Shown: piece by piece, positions 1 through 9,443 of the stretch
Layout: each line of letters starts with the position of its first letter
Numbering within the stretch: position 1 is the stretch's first letter
DNA from: Chamaesiphon minutus PCC 6605
GTDB lineage: Bacteria > Cyanobacteriota > Cyanobacteriia > Cyanobacteriales > Chamaesiphonaceae
NCBI RefSeq assembly: GCF_000317145.1
Contig: NC_019697.1
Location: forward strand, 682,001 to 746,000
Length of the DNA stretch: 64,000 nucleotides
Direction: 5' to 3'
The notes under the pieces: model-generated
Told to the model about the DNA's origin: nothing
What the model saw: the letters and a program-made list of their open reading frames with translations, nothing else
Databases searched by the model: none
Translations under genes and position numbers: made by a program

Positions 1-1
1 A

Positions 2-160
2 CGAACGATATTCGATCGCGGATATCGAGAGATTCGGATCGAAACGGCAAGTGTTTTAACCGCAGCAGTCAAATTATACGAATCGAATGGCTATGTGCCA
101 GTTACGGATGTAGAGACATCTCGATGCGATCGAGCCTATGTAAAATTTATCGATAAATAA
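2..160 (+). CDS. GNAT family N-acetyltransferase, C-terminal end (partial)
   Basis: The frame is open from the window edge to a TAA at 158-160 and encodes about 52 residues. It contains GYREIRIETASVL followed by AAVKLYESNGYVPV, which is the usual end of a GNAT fold: beta strand 5, the helix with the LYES-NGY motif, and the last strand. The acetyl-CoA binding loop lies upstream, outside the window. The substrate cannot be predicted. It reads away from the manganese transporter operon on the other strand, with about 210 bases between them. Confidence 0.75.
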   Translation, partial: RTIFDRGYREIRIETASVLTAAVKLYESNGYVPVTDVETSRCDRAYVKFIDK

Positions 161-371
161 TATCAAATCTGGTTGATAAAACCGATCGATCTTGCCCCCA
201 CATCCAGTCTAGGCTGTCGATTTTACGATCCTGGTGCGAGCTAGTAGTCTACGGCATATTTGGCGGGGAGCGGGGAGTTGGCAAAAAATAGTAGCTTCAT
301 TTCTGCCGTCTCGTCCTAGATATCTCCTCACAAGAGAGCCTATAGGTTTCGACGATCGATTACCGAGCTAA

Positions 372-1241
372 TTACTTCTTTTTTATAACTGCAACCGCTC
401 GATCTTCGCGTGATTTAGCTAATAAGCCATGTTTGGGTGCAAATATCATCGCAATGATAAATAATAAGGTTTGCAAAACGACGATGCAGCCGCCTGTCGA
501 GCCGTCGATATGGTAACTAATATACGTTCCCATCACGCTCGAAAATATGCCCGATGCCATCGCAATTAACATCATCATATCGAACCTGTCGGTCAATAGA
601 TATGCCGTCGCTCCAGGCGTTACTAACATCGCTACGACGAGAATAATCCCTACAGTTTGCAGTGCCGCGACGGCGGTGAGGGAAAGTAAAGATAATAAAA
701 CGTAGTAAAGGAAAGTGGTATTTAAGCCGATCGATCGAGCGTGAGTAGAATCGAAGCAAAATAGCATCAAGTCTTTGCGCAAAATTGCCAGTACTACTAA
801 AGTAATGCCACTAATAATTACGGTCTGGACGATATCAGCATCGGCAATTCCCAAGACATTTCCAAAGAGAATATGCGTCAGATCGATCGAGCTGCGCACT
901 TTAGAAATTAAGACTAAACCTAATGCAAAAAATCCGGTAAATACTAACCCAATGACCGTATCTTCTTTAATTCTAGTTTGAGCTTTAATAAACCCGATCG
1001 CAATGACCGAGCCGACGCCAAATACAAACGCACCAATGGCTAGGGGGATGTTGAGCATATAGGCAACAGCCACCCCTGGTAACACCGCATGAGAGACAGC
1101 ATCGCCCATTAGCGACCATCCTTTGAGGGTCATATAACAAGAAAGTGCCGCACACACCATTCCGACTAAGGCACTGACAAAAATTGCCTTCACCATAAAC
1201 TCATATTGCAATGGTGCGGCAAACCAGCTAATTAAATCCAT
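372..1241 (-). CDS. mntB: Manganese/zinc ABC transporter permease (MntB type)
   Basis: This is the membrane-spanning subunit of a cluster 9 (ABC-3 family) metal importer in the plasma membrane. The 289 residues form about eight hydrophobic segments, and the family motif GDAVSHAVLPG is at residues 46-56. It is the last gene of an mntC-mntA-mntB operon. Its start overlaps the ATPase stop by one base, which points to translational coupling. The order binding protein, ATPase, permease matches the Mn importer of Synechocystis. Zinc (ZnuB) is the alternative, because sequence alone does not settle the metal. Confidence 0.85.
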   Translation of the reverse strand: MDLISWFAAPLQYEFMVKAIFVSALVGMVCAALSCYMTLKGWSLMGDAVSHAVLPGVAVAYMLNIPLAIGAFVFGVGSVIAIGFIKAQTRIKEDTVIGLVFTGFFALGLVLISKVRSSIDLTHILFGNVLGIADADIVQTVIISGITLVVLAILRKDLMLFCFDSTHARSIGLNTTFLYYVLLSLLSLTAVAALQTVGIILVVAMLVTPGATAYLLTDRFDMMMLIAMASGIFSSVMGTYISYHIDGSTGGCIVVLQTLLFIIAMIFAPKHGLLAKSREDRAVAVIKKK

Positions 1242-2017
1242 TATTCTAGCTCCCGATTTGTGCTATTTAACTGGCTGGTAAGGTTCGATAAATCTCCAAG
1301 TGAATTATCGAAGGCACGGGCAATATTTTCTGGAGTAAATACATCTGAGGTATTACCATATGCCAGAATACTGCGATTGATGAGAACCACTCGATCGCAA
1401 AATGTTTTAATTGAGGCTAAATCGTGAGTTGAAATTAGAATTGTATGTCCGCGTTCTCGCAATTGGAGGAGTAAGTCAATTAACATTTTTTCGGTCTTGA
1501 CATCTACACCTGCAAATGGTTCGTCTAATAATAAAACTTGGGCTTGCTGCGCTAGTGCCCTAGCAAAAAATGTCCGTTTCTTTTGCCCGCCAGATAATTC
1601 GCCAATTTGTCGATCGCGTAAAGCCCACATCTGCACGCGTTCTAAGCTTTCTCTAACTGCTTGCTTATCTCTAGATCCAGGAATTCGCAAGATATTCATA
1701 TATCCATATCGCCCCATCATCACTACGTCGGCAACGCTAACGGGGAAGTTCCAGTCTACTTCTTCGGACTGGGGTACGTAGGCGACGAGATTATTTTTCT
1801 GCGCTTTATGAATCGGTAACCCGTTAACTAAAATTCTACCAGTAGCGGGTTTGACAAACCCCATAATTGCTTTAAATAGAGTCGATTTTCCCGCTCCATT
1901 CATCCCCACTAGCCCACAAATCGAACCGCTCTGAAGTTGCAGCGATGCACTATGAAGGGCGACTTTACCGTGATAAGCAACAGTTACATTTTTGATGTCA
2001 ATTCCAATTGCGTTCAT
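1241..2017 (-). CDS. mntA: Manganese/zinc ABC transporter ATP-binding protein (MntA type)
   Basis: This is the cytoplasmic ATPase that drives the metal importer. In 258 residues it has Walker [10 protein letters not shown] at 38-46, signature LSGGQ at 141-145 and Walker B VLLLDEP at 161-167, followed by the H-loop STHD. Its start overlaps the stop of the binding-protein gene by four bases (ATGA arrangement) and its stop overlaps mntB by one base, so the three genes are translated as one unit. In cyanobacteria this ATPase is named mntA and the permease mntB, unlike the Gram-negative naming. Confidence 0.88.
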   Translation of the reverse strand: MNAIGIDIKNVTVAYHGKVALHSASLQLQSGSICGLVGMNGAGKSTLFKAIMGFVKPATGRILVNGLPIHKAQKNNLVAYVPQSEEVDWNFPVSVADVVMMGRYGYMNILRIPGSRDKQAVRESLERVQMWALRDRQIGELSGGQKKRTFFARALAQQAQVLLLDEPFAGVDVKTEKMLIDLLLQLRERGHTILISTHDLASIKTFCDRVVLINRSILAYGNTSDVFTPENIARAFDNSLGDLSNLTSQLNSTNRELE

Positions 2018-3012
2018 TTGATTGTCATTCCCTTTATCAGCATATTAATGTTGTATTCCAATAGTTTTAAATAAGTTGGCGCGGGGCCATTCGGTGGGGA
2101 GAGCGAATCGACATAAAATACACCGCCAAATTTTGCACCTGTTTCTTTGGCTACCTGTCGCTGCGCGCGATTATCGACGGTGCTTTCACAAAATACGGTG
2201 GGAATCTGTTTGGCTCTGACGGTATCGATGACTCGTTCGACTTGTTTGGGTGTGGCTTGTTGTTCGGCGTTAACTGGCCAGATGTAGACTTCAGTGAGTC
2301 CATAGTCGCGGGCAATGTAGGTAAATGCACCTTCGCAACTAACTAGGTAACGTTTGTCAGCCGGAATCTTGGCAACGGCTTGTTTGAGTTTGGTATCGAG
2401 TGCCCGAATTTGTTGGCTGTAAGTTGCGGCGTTGGTGTCGTAGGTTTTGGCGTTAGCCGGATCGATTTTGCTCAAAGCTTTACGGATGTTCTCGACGTAA
2501 ATCAGGGCGTTTTTGGGAGACATCCAGGCGTGAGGGTTGGGTTTACCTTTGGAGGCATCGCTGGCAATCGAGACTGGTTCGACTCCCTCGCTCAGGGTAG
2601 TCTGGGGTACTTTGGGCAAACTGTTGTAAAATCTGGCCGCCCATCGTTCTAAATTGAGGCCGTTATCCAAGATTGCGGTTGCGTTTTGTCCTCTGGCTAG
2701 GTCGCTGGGGGTGGGTTCGTAACCGTGGATTTCAGCACCGGGTTTGACGATCGATTCTACGTTTACTTTATCGCCTGCAACGTTGCGTGCCATGTCGGCG
2801 ATGACGGTAAAGGTTGTTAAAACTACTTTACGATCGGTTGGTGTGGTGCGGTTGGCTGGTGAGGTGCAGCCGCTGAGCCAGAGCGTCAGTAATAATGCCA
2901 GTCCGGCGATTGTCTGTTGTTTGGGGACGGCTATGTTGAGAGGCTGCCGCGATCGATGGGTGTCGGCTGTGGGTTTATTCCAGGCGTAGTTTAGTCCGAG
3001 TTTACGACCCAT
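2014..3012 (-). CDS. mntC: Manganese/zinc ABC transporter substrate-binding lipoprotein (MntC type)
   Basis: This is the periplasmic metal-binding component (cluster 9, ZnuA/MntC/PsaA family), 332 residues. A hydrophobic stretch ends in the lipobox LSGC with Cys49 as the lipidated residue. The N-terminal extension before it (about 30 residues) is longer than usual, but no later ATG is available. Likely metal ligands include the His in HGYEPTPSD and in NPHAWMSP. It is first in the operon, so the promoter and any Mn-responsive control (ManSR in Synechocystis) should lie in 3013-3444. Manganese is favoured over zinc from cyanobacterial context because the family's His-rich loop is absent. Confidence 0.87.
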   Translation of the reverse strand: MGRKLGLNYAWNKPTADTHRSRQPLNIAVPKQQTIAGLALLLTLWLSGCTSPANRTTPTDRKVVLTTFTVIADMARNVAGDKVNVESIVKPGAEIHGYEPTPSDLARGQNATAILDNGLNLERWAARFYNSLPKVPQTTLSEGVEPVSIASDASKGKPNPHAWMSPKNALIYVENIRKALSKIDPANAKTYDTNAATYSQQIRALDTKLKQAVAKIPADKRYLVSCEGAFTYIARDYGLTEVYIWPVNAEQQATPKQVERVIDTVRAKQIPTVFCESTVDNRAQRQVAKETGAKFGGVFYVDSLSPPNGPAPTYLKLLEYNINMLIKGMTIK

Positions 3013-3444
3013 GACAACGTTTCATAATTATCTCATATTTCTAAAGTTAACATAATGCTAAGAAAAATGAAATGATTATGACAGAGATCGCGGCTCGTAA
3101 CTAAGCTATGTCAGTCAACTTCCCGCTCACCGCTGCGTTATTCCACAATGTGATTCAGCAACGCCAGTGGCGTTGCTGGATTGAAGTATGAAACCATCGG
3201 TAGGGGTAATTCATGAAGCGATCGAATCCGCAATTCTCAATTCTCAATTAACTAACCCAAGTTGCTAGTTACTAGAGAGCCAACGACTAGAAGTCGTGGC
3301 TAATGCTGCAAAGTCCGCCTACGCGGACTGAATTATTAGTCCGCGTAGGCGCAATACGGTTCGGTTAATAATTCAGTCCGCGTAGGCGGACTTTGCATCA
3401 CAAGCGGCGGTTTTAACCGCTGTGAGTTTAGGTAGCAACTTGAG
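3013..3444. other. Intergenic region between thrB end and mntC start
   Basis: No gene is seen in these 432 bases. They hold the presumed mntCAB promoter, a hairpin at 3156-3178 (10-bp stem CAGCAACGCC, three-base loop) and the long inverted repeat described separately at 3307-3397. Both structures lie downstream of thrB, which reads toward them, and upstream of mntC. Confidence 0.7.
3307..3397. repeat. Perfect 32-bp inverted repeat built from a dispersed palindromic unit
   Basis: The arms at 3307-3338 and 3366-3397 are exact reverse complements (32 of 32 bases). Each arm also holds the smaller palindrome AGTCCGC-CTAC-GCGGACT, and a further GTCCGCGTAGGC lies between them. The flank reads acgactagaagtcgtggct, and a related but single-arm copy with a similar flank is at 27301-27350. 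It looks like a dispersed cyanobacterial palindromic repeat. It could also end transcription of thrB. Confidence 0.8.
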
Positions 3445-4353
3445 TTAACTACATACCGCTCCTTGCATATCTACTGGCAGCGGTTGAGCTTGGGCTTGAA
3501 TGTTATGGGTTGCCCAGGCGTCGGTCATGGCTGTGGCTACTGCATCGGCTCGTTCTGCGGTCGTCAGGGCTAGTAATGTGGGGCCAGCACCACTAATGAC
3601 CATGCCATAGCCGCCAGCGGCAACTACCGCGCGCTCCACGTCGGTGTAGCCAGGAATTAGCTGTTGACGGTAGGGTTGGTGGAGGCGATCGGCAAGTGCG
3701 GCACTGAGCCATTCGGGATTTCCGGTTTCTAGACCTCGCACCATCAAGCCCAGGTGGGCGGTATTAAAGATCGCGTCGGCGCGGCTGTAGTCAGTGGGTA
3801 GGACGCTTCTGGCTTCTGCTGTCGATAGTTCAAAATCGGGTATCGCTACTACAGGTACAACGCTATCGTGCCAAGGTATATCGGCGATCGCCCAACCGCT
3901 TGCTGCTGTGGCGGCTAATCGGCATCCGCCGATTAGTGCTGGTACTACATTATCAGGATGTCCTTCCATCTCGATCGCAAGCTGCATGATGTCGGCAAGC
4001 GAGAGCGGGTTTCCGGCTAAAGCATTGGCTCCGAGCAAGCCACCGACGATCGCGGTTGCCGAACTGCCCAATCCTCTGGCCAGGGGTACGCCTAGTTTGA
4101 TTTCAAGCTGGATGACTGGGGGCGATCGATCTATTCTACTGTAGAGCTTGACAAAGGCTTGATAGGCGAGGTTGCTGGCATCGGTGTTAACTCTAGCGGC
4201 TTCCAATCCCCGGACGGCGATGACTAGACTCTCGGTGTCGATCGGTGTAAAGGCAAACTCGTTATACAGGCTTAAGGCGGCACCGATACAGTCAAATCCC
4301 GCCCCTAGGTTAGCGGTGGTAGCTGGAACGCGAACTGTGGCTGTAGTCATCAT
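3445..4353 (-). CDS. thrB: Homoserine kinase
   Basis: Phosphorylates homoserine with ATP in threonine biosynthesis; cytoplasmic. The 302-residue protein is a GHMP kinase. The N-terminal motif [18 protein letters not shown] and the phosphate-binding loop [19 protein letters not shown] are both clear, as is the C-terminal GAGPTLLAL motif. Length fits the family. The start is ATGATG, so translation could begin at either codon. It appears monocistronic, separated from its neighbours by about 430 bases on either side. Confidence 0.95.
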   Translation of the reverse strand: MMTTATVRVPATTANLGAGFDCIGAALSLYNEFAFTPIDTESLVIAVRGLEAARVNTDASNLAYQAFVKLYSRIDRSPPVIQLEIKLGVPLARGLGSSATAIVGGLLGANALAGNPLSLADIMQLAIEMEGHPDNVVPALIGGCRLAATAASGWAIADIPWHDSVVPVVAIPDFELSTAEARSVLPTDYSRADAIFNTAHLGLMVRGLETGNPEWLSAALADRLHQPYRQQLIPGYTDVERAVVAAGGYGMVISGAGPTLLALTTAERADAVATAMTDAWATHNIQAQAQPLPVDMQGAVCS

Positions 4354-4770
4354 ATGAGTAAATCGGGGAAGAAGTATGAATAGAGATTTTAGGGCTGTTG
4401 CAAACTATACCTAAAGATGACCGCTAAGTAGCGAGATGGTCTGCTATTTAACATTAATTATAAATAAGCCGGGATATGGTAAGAGATGTAAATGAATGTC
4501 ACAGAATGCAAAGTATTTTGACTGGGAGATCGCACTAATGTTGCGACAATCGAATTAGATGCTACTGTATAGTTAGTCACAAATAAGGTGAGGTAGTTAA
4601 ATTATCTACACGAGATAATCATTTACAAAAGCTGACGCCGAACTCTTAGGCAGTGTAATCGATCTAGTCAGCATGGTGAGTAAAATTCGCTACAGAGGAA
4701 ACCGAAATTTCCACGATTTTTCTGCCGTTCTCAACATTAACTACAACATCATATCCAGTGGGAGATGCTT
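4354..4770 (+). promoter_or_regulatory. Divergent intergenic region holding the long lrtA leader
   Basis: These 417 bases contain the thrB promoter on the minus strand and the upstream region of lrtA on the plus strand. No other coding frame is convincing. In Synechococcus PCC 7002 the lrtA transcript has a long 5' untranslated leader that affects light-dependent stability. A similar leader here is an inference from the gap length. A small GGAAA/TTTCC stem is visible near 4695-4715. Confidence 0.4.
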
Positions 4771-5412
4771 ATGAAGCTTGTGCTCCAGAGTAAGAACATC
4801 GAAATTACCGATGCGATCCGCGACTATGTAAATCAAAAAATCGAAAAGGCTGTCAGTCATTTCGAGCAAATTACCACCGAAATAGATATCAATCTATCAG
4901 TTGCTAAAAACCCCCGAATTGCGGCAGCACAGGTAGCTGAAGTGACAATTTATGTCAATGGAGCAGTCATCCGCGCTGAAGAAGCTAGCGAACATTTATA
5001 TGCAAGTATAGACCTAGTTGCCGATAAGATTTCTCGAAAGTTACGTAAGTATAAAGAACGTAATTTTACCAAAAAAGATCGCACAGAGGGATTGAAAGAT
5101 ATTGGTGAAGAGTTAGATTTAGAATTATTAGATTATAATCTTACCGACAATCGATCGGCGACATTACCAGCAGAAGTAGTGCGGACAAAATATTTTGCGC
5201 TATCGGCACTGACGATCGAAGAAGCAATGGCTCAATTGCAACTAGTAGATCATGATTTTTATGTATATCGGAGCGTCGAAACTGGCGAAGTTAATGTCGT
5301 TTATCGCCGAAATCATGGCGGTTTTGGTGTAATTCAACCACGCCCTGGTAGTAATGAAAAAAATGGATACGATCGCCCGGGTCGAATAGGGAATGCTAAA
5401 GAAGCAGTTTAA
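4771..5412 (+). CDS. lrtA: Ribosome hibernation promoting factor, long form (LrtA)
   Basis: Binds the 30S subunit and drives formation of inactive 100S ribosomes in the dark or under stress. The N-terminal domain (about 1-100, KLVLQSKNIEITDAIRDYV) is the S30AE/HPF fold. The C-terminal domain (about 150-200, VVRTKYFALSALTIEEAM) is the long-HPF dimerisation domain. An ATG six bases upstream (4765) is in frame, but GGAG at 4761-4764 touches it, while the spacing to the ATG at 4771 is ideal. I therefore start at 4771 (213 residues). In cyanobacteria the gene is known as light-repressed transcript A. Confidence 0.92.
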   Translation: MKLVLQSKNIEITDAIRDYVNQKIEKAVSHFEQITTEIDINLSVAKNPRIAAAQVAEVTIYVNGAVIRAEEASEHLYASIDLVADKISRKLRKYKERNFTKKDRTEGLKDIGEELDLELLDYNLTDNRSATLPAEVVRTKYFALSALTIEEAMAQLQLVDHDFYVYRSVETGEVNVVYRRNHGGFGVIQPRPGSNEKNGYDRPGRIGNAKEAV

Positions 5413-5536
5413 TTGCATTGGAGTGCGCGCATCGCTGGCATCTGGCAATTGAAAGTAAGTCTTTAGGGATCGGTATATCGATCGGATTGAAGAGTAAAAG
5501 TCGGTAAATTGAGGATCTAAACTCAGCTATTTAACA

Positions 5537-5572
5537 TTTCAGGAGGATCGTCGATCGATTCTCCTGAATTTT
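5537..5572 (+). terminator. Probable rho-independent terminator of lrtA
   Basis: TTCAGGAG pairs with CTCCTGAA around an inner ATCG/CGAT stem, followed by AATTTT. It lies about 125 bases after the lrtA stop. The T run is short, so termination is likely but not certain. Confidence 0.55.
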
Positions 5573-5666
5573 GCGTAGGTAGACATCGAGCTGGGTGGGC
5601 TAAAATAAACATAATAAATTGGGAAATTGTCCCTCGTTGCTAAATCCCTAACCCCCAGTCCCTTAA

Positions 5667-7919
5667 ATGTCTTCTCAGCCTCCCAAAAAGACAATCCTGG
5701 CTCAACTTACTCAAGCCGTTGCGCGGACTAAAGTTAACTTTACCCGATTGGCTCTCAAGCCAAATGCCAGAGTTCCCAAACTGCTAGTCCAAGATGCAGA
5801 CGCCCCGCAACCAGACATTTTTCCGTTATTAGGCGAAAAGTATGTATTGGGACGTAGCTCGCAATCTTGCGATATTGTCGTGCGTAATGAAGTTGTCAGC
5901 CAAGTTCACTTGTCATTGAGTCGAGATCGCAAAAAAGGTACGACCTTTTTACTTAAAGATGAAGGTTCGACTAATGGGATTTATCGGGGCAAAAAACGGG
6001 TCGATCGGATTACGCTTAGGGATGGTGACACATTTACCCTCGGCCCCCCAGAACTCAAAGCCGCAGTCAAAATTACTTATCTCGATCCGCCGCCTGTATA
6101 CCTGAAGGTGTTGCGGTATGGCTTATATGGTACTGGCGGACTGTTGAGCCTAATTTTGTTAGGAGTACTGGCCGAATCCACCAAAATTGATGTCGATCCG
6201 CTCCCAGATGCCAATGGGCCAGTGATGGTATATGCGGAGGATATGGAAGAACCGCTGCGTCCGGCTAAAACGGGCGCGCATAAAGATCTGGCAAATGTCT
6301 CCGACTTCTCGCCCCATCTACCCAAAGCCCTGATTGCGTCCGAAGATAGTCGCTTTTATTGGCATTTTGGGATCGATCCGTGGGGTGTCGGGCGGGCGAT
6401 TGTGGTGGGACGCCAAAAAGGTAAACTAACTCAGGGTGCGAGTACGCTAACTCAGCAGGTGGCGCGGAGTTTATTTCGATCGTATGTAGGCCGAGAGGAC
6501 AATCTGGCCCGCAAAATGCGCGAAGCAGTAGTCGCGCTGAAATTGGAAGCCACATATAGTAAGGATAAAATTTTACTCACCTATCTCAATCGCGTCTTTT
6601 TGGGCGATGATGCCAACGGCTTTGAGGACGCATCCCAACATTATCTAGGCAAATCCGCTCGCGATTTGACCCTGCCAGAAGCAGCCATGTTAGTCGGGAT
6701 TCTGCCGGGGCCGAATATGTTCAACCCTTGTATCGAAGATAAACAAGGACGCAAAGGCACTAAAGCGATCGAACGACGGAATTTGGTGTTGGGTAGAATG
6801 CTCGAAACAGGCGTCATTACCCAAGCTGAAGCGCGGGAAGCGCGTAGATCGACGCTAAATTATCGACAAGAAGCTTGCACCCCGACGACTAACACCAAGG
6901 CACCTTATGTCTATAGCTATGTCTTTCAGGAACTACAGGAAATTTTGGGCACTGAGACAGCCAAAGAAGGTAATTTCGCGATCGAAACCGGACTGGATCT
7001 AAATATGCAGGCCAAAGCCGAAGCCGCATTGCGGCGAAATGTGGCTAATGCTGGCGGTAGCTATCGGTTTTCGCAGGGTGGGATCGTGACCCTCGATAGT
7101 ACTACTGGGATTGTCAAAGCGATGGTCGGCGGCATAGATTATCAGAAAAGTCAATTCAATCGTGCCGTCCTCGCCCAACGCCAGCCCGGATCGACATTTA
7201 AACTCTTTGGCTATGCCGCCGCTATCGCTGGGGGAATCTCGCCGGGAAAGACCTATTCCTGCGACCCGCTCTCCTGGGGGGGTAGAAGATTTCCGGCTTG
7301 CAATCACGGGGCGGCAGGTGCGGTAAATATGTATACGGGGTTTACCCTGTCCGAAAATCCGATCGCGCTCAGAGTCGCCCGCGATATCGGCTTGCCCAAA
7401 GTCATCGAAACCGCCCAAAAAATGGGGATTAAATCGAAACTAGACGAGGTACCCGCACTCGTGCTGGGACAGAGCGTGGTCAATGTGCTAGAGATTACTG
7501 GAGCTTATAATGCTGTTGCCGATCGTGGCATCTGGCGCAGACCGCGCGTCATCAAGCGCGTATACGATACAAGTAATTGCGATCTCAAGCAAATTCGCAG
7601 TTGTCGGGTGATGTACGACGCAACTAAGGATATCCAATCGCAACGCGTATTATCTGCTGAGGTTGCCGATACCCTAACGACGATGATGCGCAGCGTCGTC
7701 ACTAGTGGTACTGGCAAAAATGCCGCGATCGGATTAGGGGAAGCCGGAAAAACCGGGACTACAGATGATAACGTGGATCTGTGGTTTATCGGCTTTATTC
7801 CCGATAAAAAGGTGACTACTGGCGTGTGGTTGGGTAATGATGATAATTCACCCACTAAAGGTAGTAGCGCGCAAGCCGCTCAGTTATGGGGTAATTATAT
7901 GGGTTCGGTATATAAATAA
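5667..7919 (+). CDS. FHA-domain class A penicillin-binding protein (PBP1A type)
   Basis: A bifunctional peptidoglycan synthase of 750 residues with an unusual N-terminal FHA domain. Order: FHA (about 55-137; LGRSS at 61-65, SQVHLS and STNG at 101-104), one membrane helix (about 146-168), glycosyltransferase family 51 domain (EDSRFYWHFGID with catalytic Glu226; GASTLTQQ 257-264), then transpeptidase (STFK 509-512 with the acyl-Ser, SEN 562-564, KTGT 695-698). All catalytic motifs are present. The FHA domain should face the cytoplasm and read phosphothreonine, which would link wall synthesis to Ser/Thr kinases. A kinase gene follows 118 bases downstream on the same strand. The fusion is known in cyanobacteria. 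Confidence 0.93.
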   Translation: MSSQPPKKTILAQLTQAVARTKVNFTRLALKPNARVPKLLVQDADAPQPDIFPLLGEKYVLGRSSQSCDIVVRNEVVSQVHLSLSRDRKKGTTFLLKDEGSTNGIYRGKKRVDRITLRDGDTFTLGPPELKAAVKITYLDPPPVYLKVLRYGLYGTGGLLSLILLGVLAESTKIDVDPLPDANGPVMVYAEDMEEPLRPAKTGAHKDLANVSDFSPHLPKALIASEDSRFYWHFGIDPWGVGRAIVVGRQKGKLTQGASTLTQQVARSLFRSYVGREDNLARKMREAVVALKLEATYSKDKILLTYLNRVFLGDDANGFEDASQHYLGKSARDLTLPEAAMLVGILPGPNMFNPCIEDKQGRKGTKAIERRNLVLGRMLETGVITQAEAREARRSTLNYRQEACTPTTNTKAPYVYSYVFQELQEILGTETAKEGNFAIETGLDLNMQAKAEAALRRNVANAGGSYRFSQGGIVTLDSTTGIVKAMVGGIDYQKSQFNRAVLAQRQPGSTFKLFGYAAAIAGGISPGKTYSCDPLSWGGRRFPACNHGAAGAVNMYTGFTLSENPIALRVARDIGLPKVIETAQKMGIKSKLDEVPALVLGQSVVNVLEITGAYNAVADRGIWRRPRVIKRVYDTSNCDLKQIRSCRVMYDATKDIQSQRVLSAEVADTLTTMMRSVVTSGTGKNAAIGLGEAGKTGTTDDNVDLWFIGFIPDKKVTTGVWLGNDDNSPTKGSSAQAAQLWGNYMGSVYK

Positions 7920-8037
7920 TTTAGTCTCGTTGTTGCATATTCTCGATCGATCGTCCCAATCAAGATATTAAATCTAGTTGCGATCGTTAGTGTCGCCGCG
8001 CTAGTGAAACATCTAAATACCCAATATTTAGTCACCG

Positions 8038-9429
8038 ATGGAACTAATCACAAATCGAGTTTTGGGAGATCGATATCAAATTGAATCTTTAATCGGTCGT
8101 CAGACTGGGAGAAGAACGTTTTTGGCGCGAGATTTGCACACACAACAAGCTGTTATCCTCAAGTTGCTCTTATTTGGTGTAGATTTCACTTGGGACGATC
8201 TAAAACTGTTCGAGCGCGAGGCGGAAGTGCTCAAATCGCTCGATCTTCCCGCCATCCCCAAATATCTCGACTGGTTTGATGTCGATACCGAACTCGGCAA
8301 AGGCTTTGTGCTGGTGCAAACTTATATCGAAGCCAAATCTCTACAAAATTGGCTCGAAGCCGGACGGACTTTTAGTGAAGAAGAACTAATTGCGATCGCC
8401 AAGCAGCTACTCGCCATCCTCGATTATCTGCACAATCGTCAACCCGCAGTCATTCATCGAGATATCAAACCTAGTAATATTTTACTTGGAGATAGAAGCG
8501 GCAACAGCCCAGGACAAGTCTATCTAGTTGATTTTGGCTCTGTCCGAACAGCTACAAATGGCAGCACCATTACCGTCGTCGGTACTTATGGCTACATGCC
8601 ACCCGAACAGTTTGGTGGTTATACCACACCCGCATCCGATCTTTATGCCCTCGGTGCCACCATCATCTGTCTGGCTACCGGACTACATCCTAGTGAATTG
8701 CTTCAAAAGGATCTGCAAATTGATTTTGTCGAGCGAGTCAATCTCTCTGCTGGCATGATTAACTGGCTTAAATCCATGACAGAATGCCGTGTAGATTTAC
8801 GGCTACAATCGGCTACACAGGCTTTAATTGCTCTCAACGATTCAAATCGAGATACTGTGCTCGCGATCGATCGTCAGCCTTTTGGCAGCAAAATCAAATC
8901 GAACATCACCGATCGAGTATTTGAAATCTCGCTCCCACCAAAAGGTTTCTCGCTTGGCATAATACCAATGCTTGGCGTCGCAGTCTTTTGGAATGGCATC
9001 ACCTCCGTGTTTGTTTTTGCTAGTTTAGTAACTTTTATTAGTGGGGGATGGATGATGCTCTTTTTTATGATTCCTTTTGTGTGGGTTGGTGCCGCCTTAA
9101 TTTGGGGAATTATTTTCGAGCTATTCGGCACCCATAAACTACGGATTGACGGATCGAAAATTTCGCTATTTTCAGTAATATTGGGATTGAAATGTATGGC
9201 ATCGACTGCACCCCGACATTATCTCGATCGCGTCGAACTCGTCCCGCTTACTTATGCCAAGGATGGTGATGGCAATCTAGTTACAGTACCACCATATCTC
9301 AATATTTGGGCAGGAAATCAGCAATTTTGTCTGGACAAATTCAACTTAACTCAACCAGAACGAGAATGGTTAATTCACGAATTAACAGATTGGCTCGATC
9401 TGGGCAATCGAATCCAGCTACACACTTAA
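8038..9429 (+). CDS. Serine/threonine protein kinase with C-terminal membrane segments
   Basis: A eukaryotic-like kinase of 463 residues. The catalytic domain (about 10-270) has the VAIK-type Lys42, the catalytic loop HRDIKPSN at 140-147, DFG at 165-167 and a PPE variant of the APE motif at 188-190. The glycine-rich loop is degenerate (LIGRQTGRRTFLA). Two hydrophobic stretches at about 300-355 form a membrane hairpin, followed by a soluble C-terminal domain that I do not recognise. Its position just after the FHA-PBP makes the PBP an attractive substrate or reader partner; this is an inference. The gene starts at ATG 8038. Confidence 0.88.
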   Translation: MELITNRVLGDRYQIESLIGRQTGRRTFLARDLHTQQAVILKLLLFGVDFTWDDLKLFEREAEVLKSLDLPAIPKYLDWFDVDTELGKGFVLVQTYIEAKSLQNWLEAGRTFSEEELIAIAKQLLAILDYLHNRQPAVIHRDIKPSNILLGDRSGNSPGQVYLVDFGSVRTATNGSTITVVGTYGYMPPEQFGGYTTPASDLYALGATIICLATGLHPSELLQKDLQIDFVERVNLSAGMINWLKSMTECRVDLRLQSATQALIALNDSNRDTVLAIDRQPFGSKIKSNITDRVFEISLPPKGFSLGIIPMLGVAVFWNGITSVFVFASLVTFISGGWMMLFFMIPFVWVGAALIWGIIFELFGTHKLRIDGSKISLFSVILGLKCMASTAPRHYLDRVELVPLTYAKDGDGNLVTVPPYLNIWAGNQQFCLDKFNLTQPEREWLIHELTDWLDLGNRIQLHT

Positions 9430-9443
9430 TATATCGATCGATG

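Noticed and set aside
4765-4770. ATG at 4765 as the start of lrtA
   Set aside because: The GGAG immediately before it leaves no spacing; the ATG at 4771 has the normal distance and matches the homolog start MKLVLQ.
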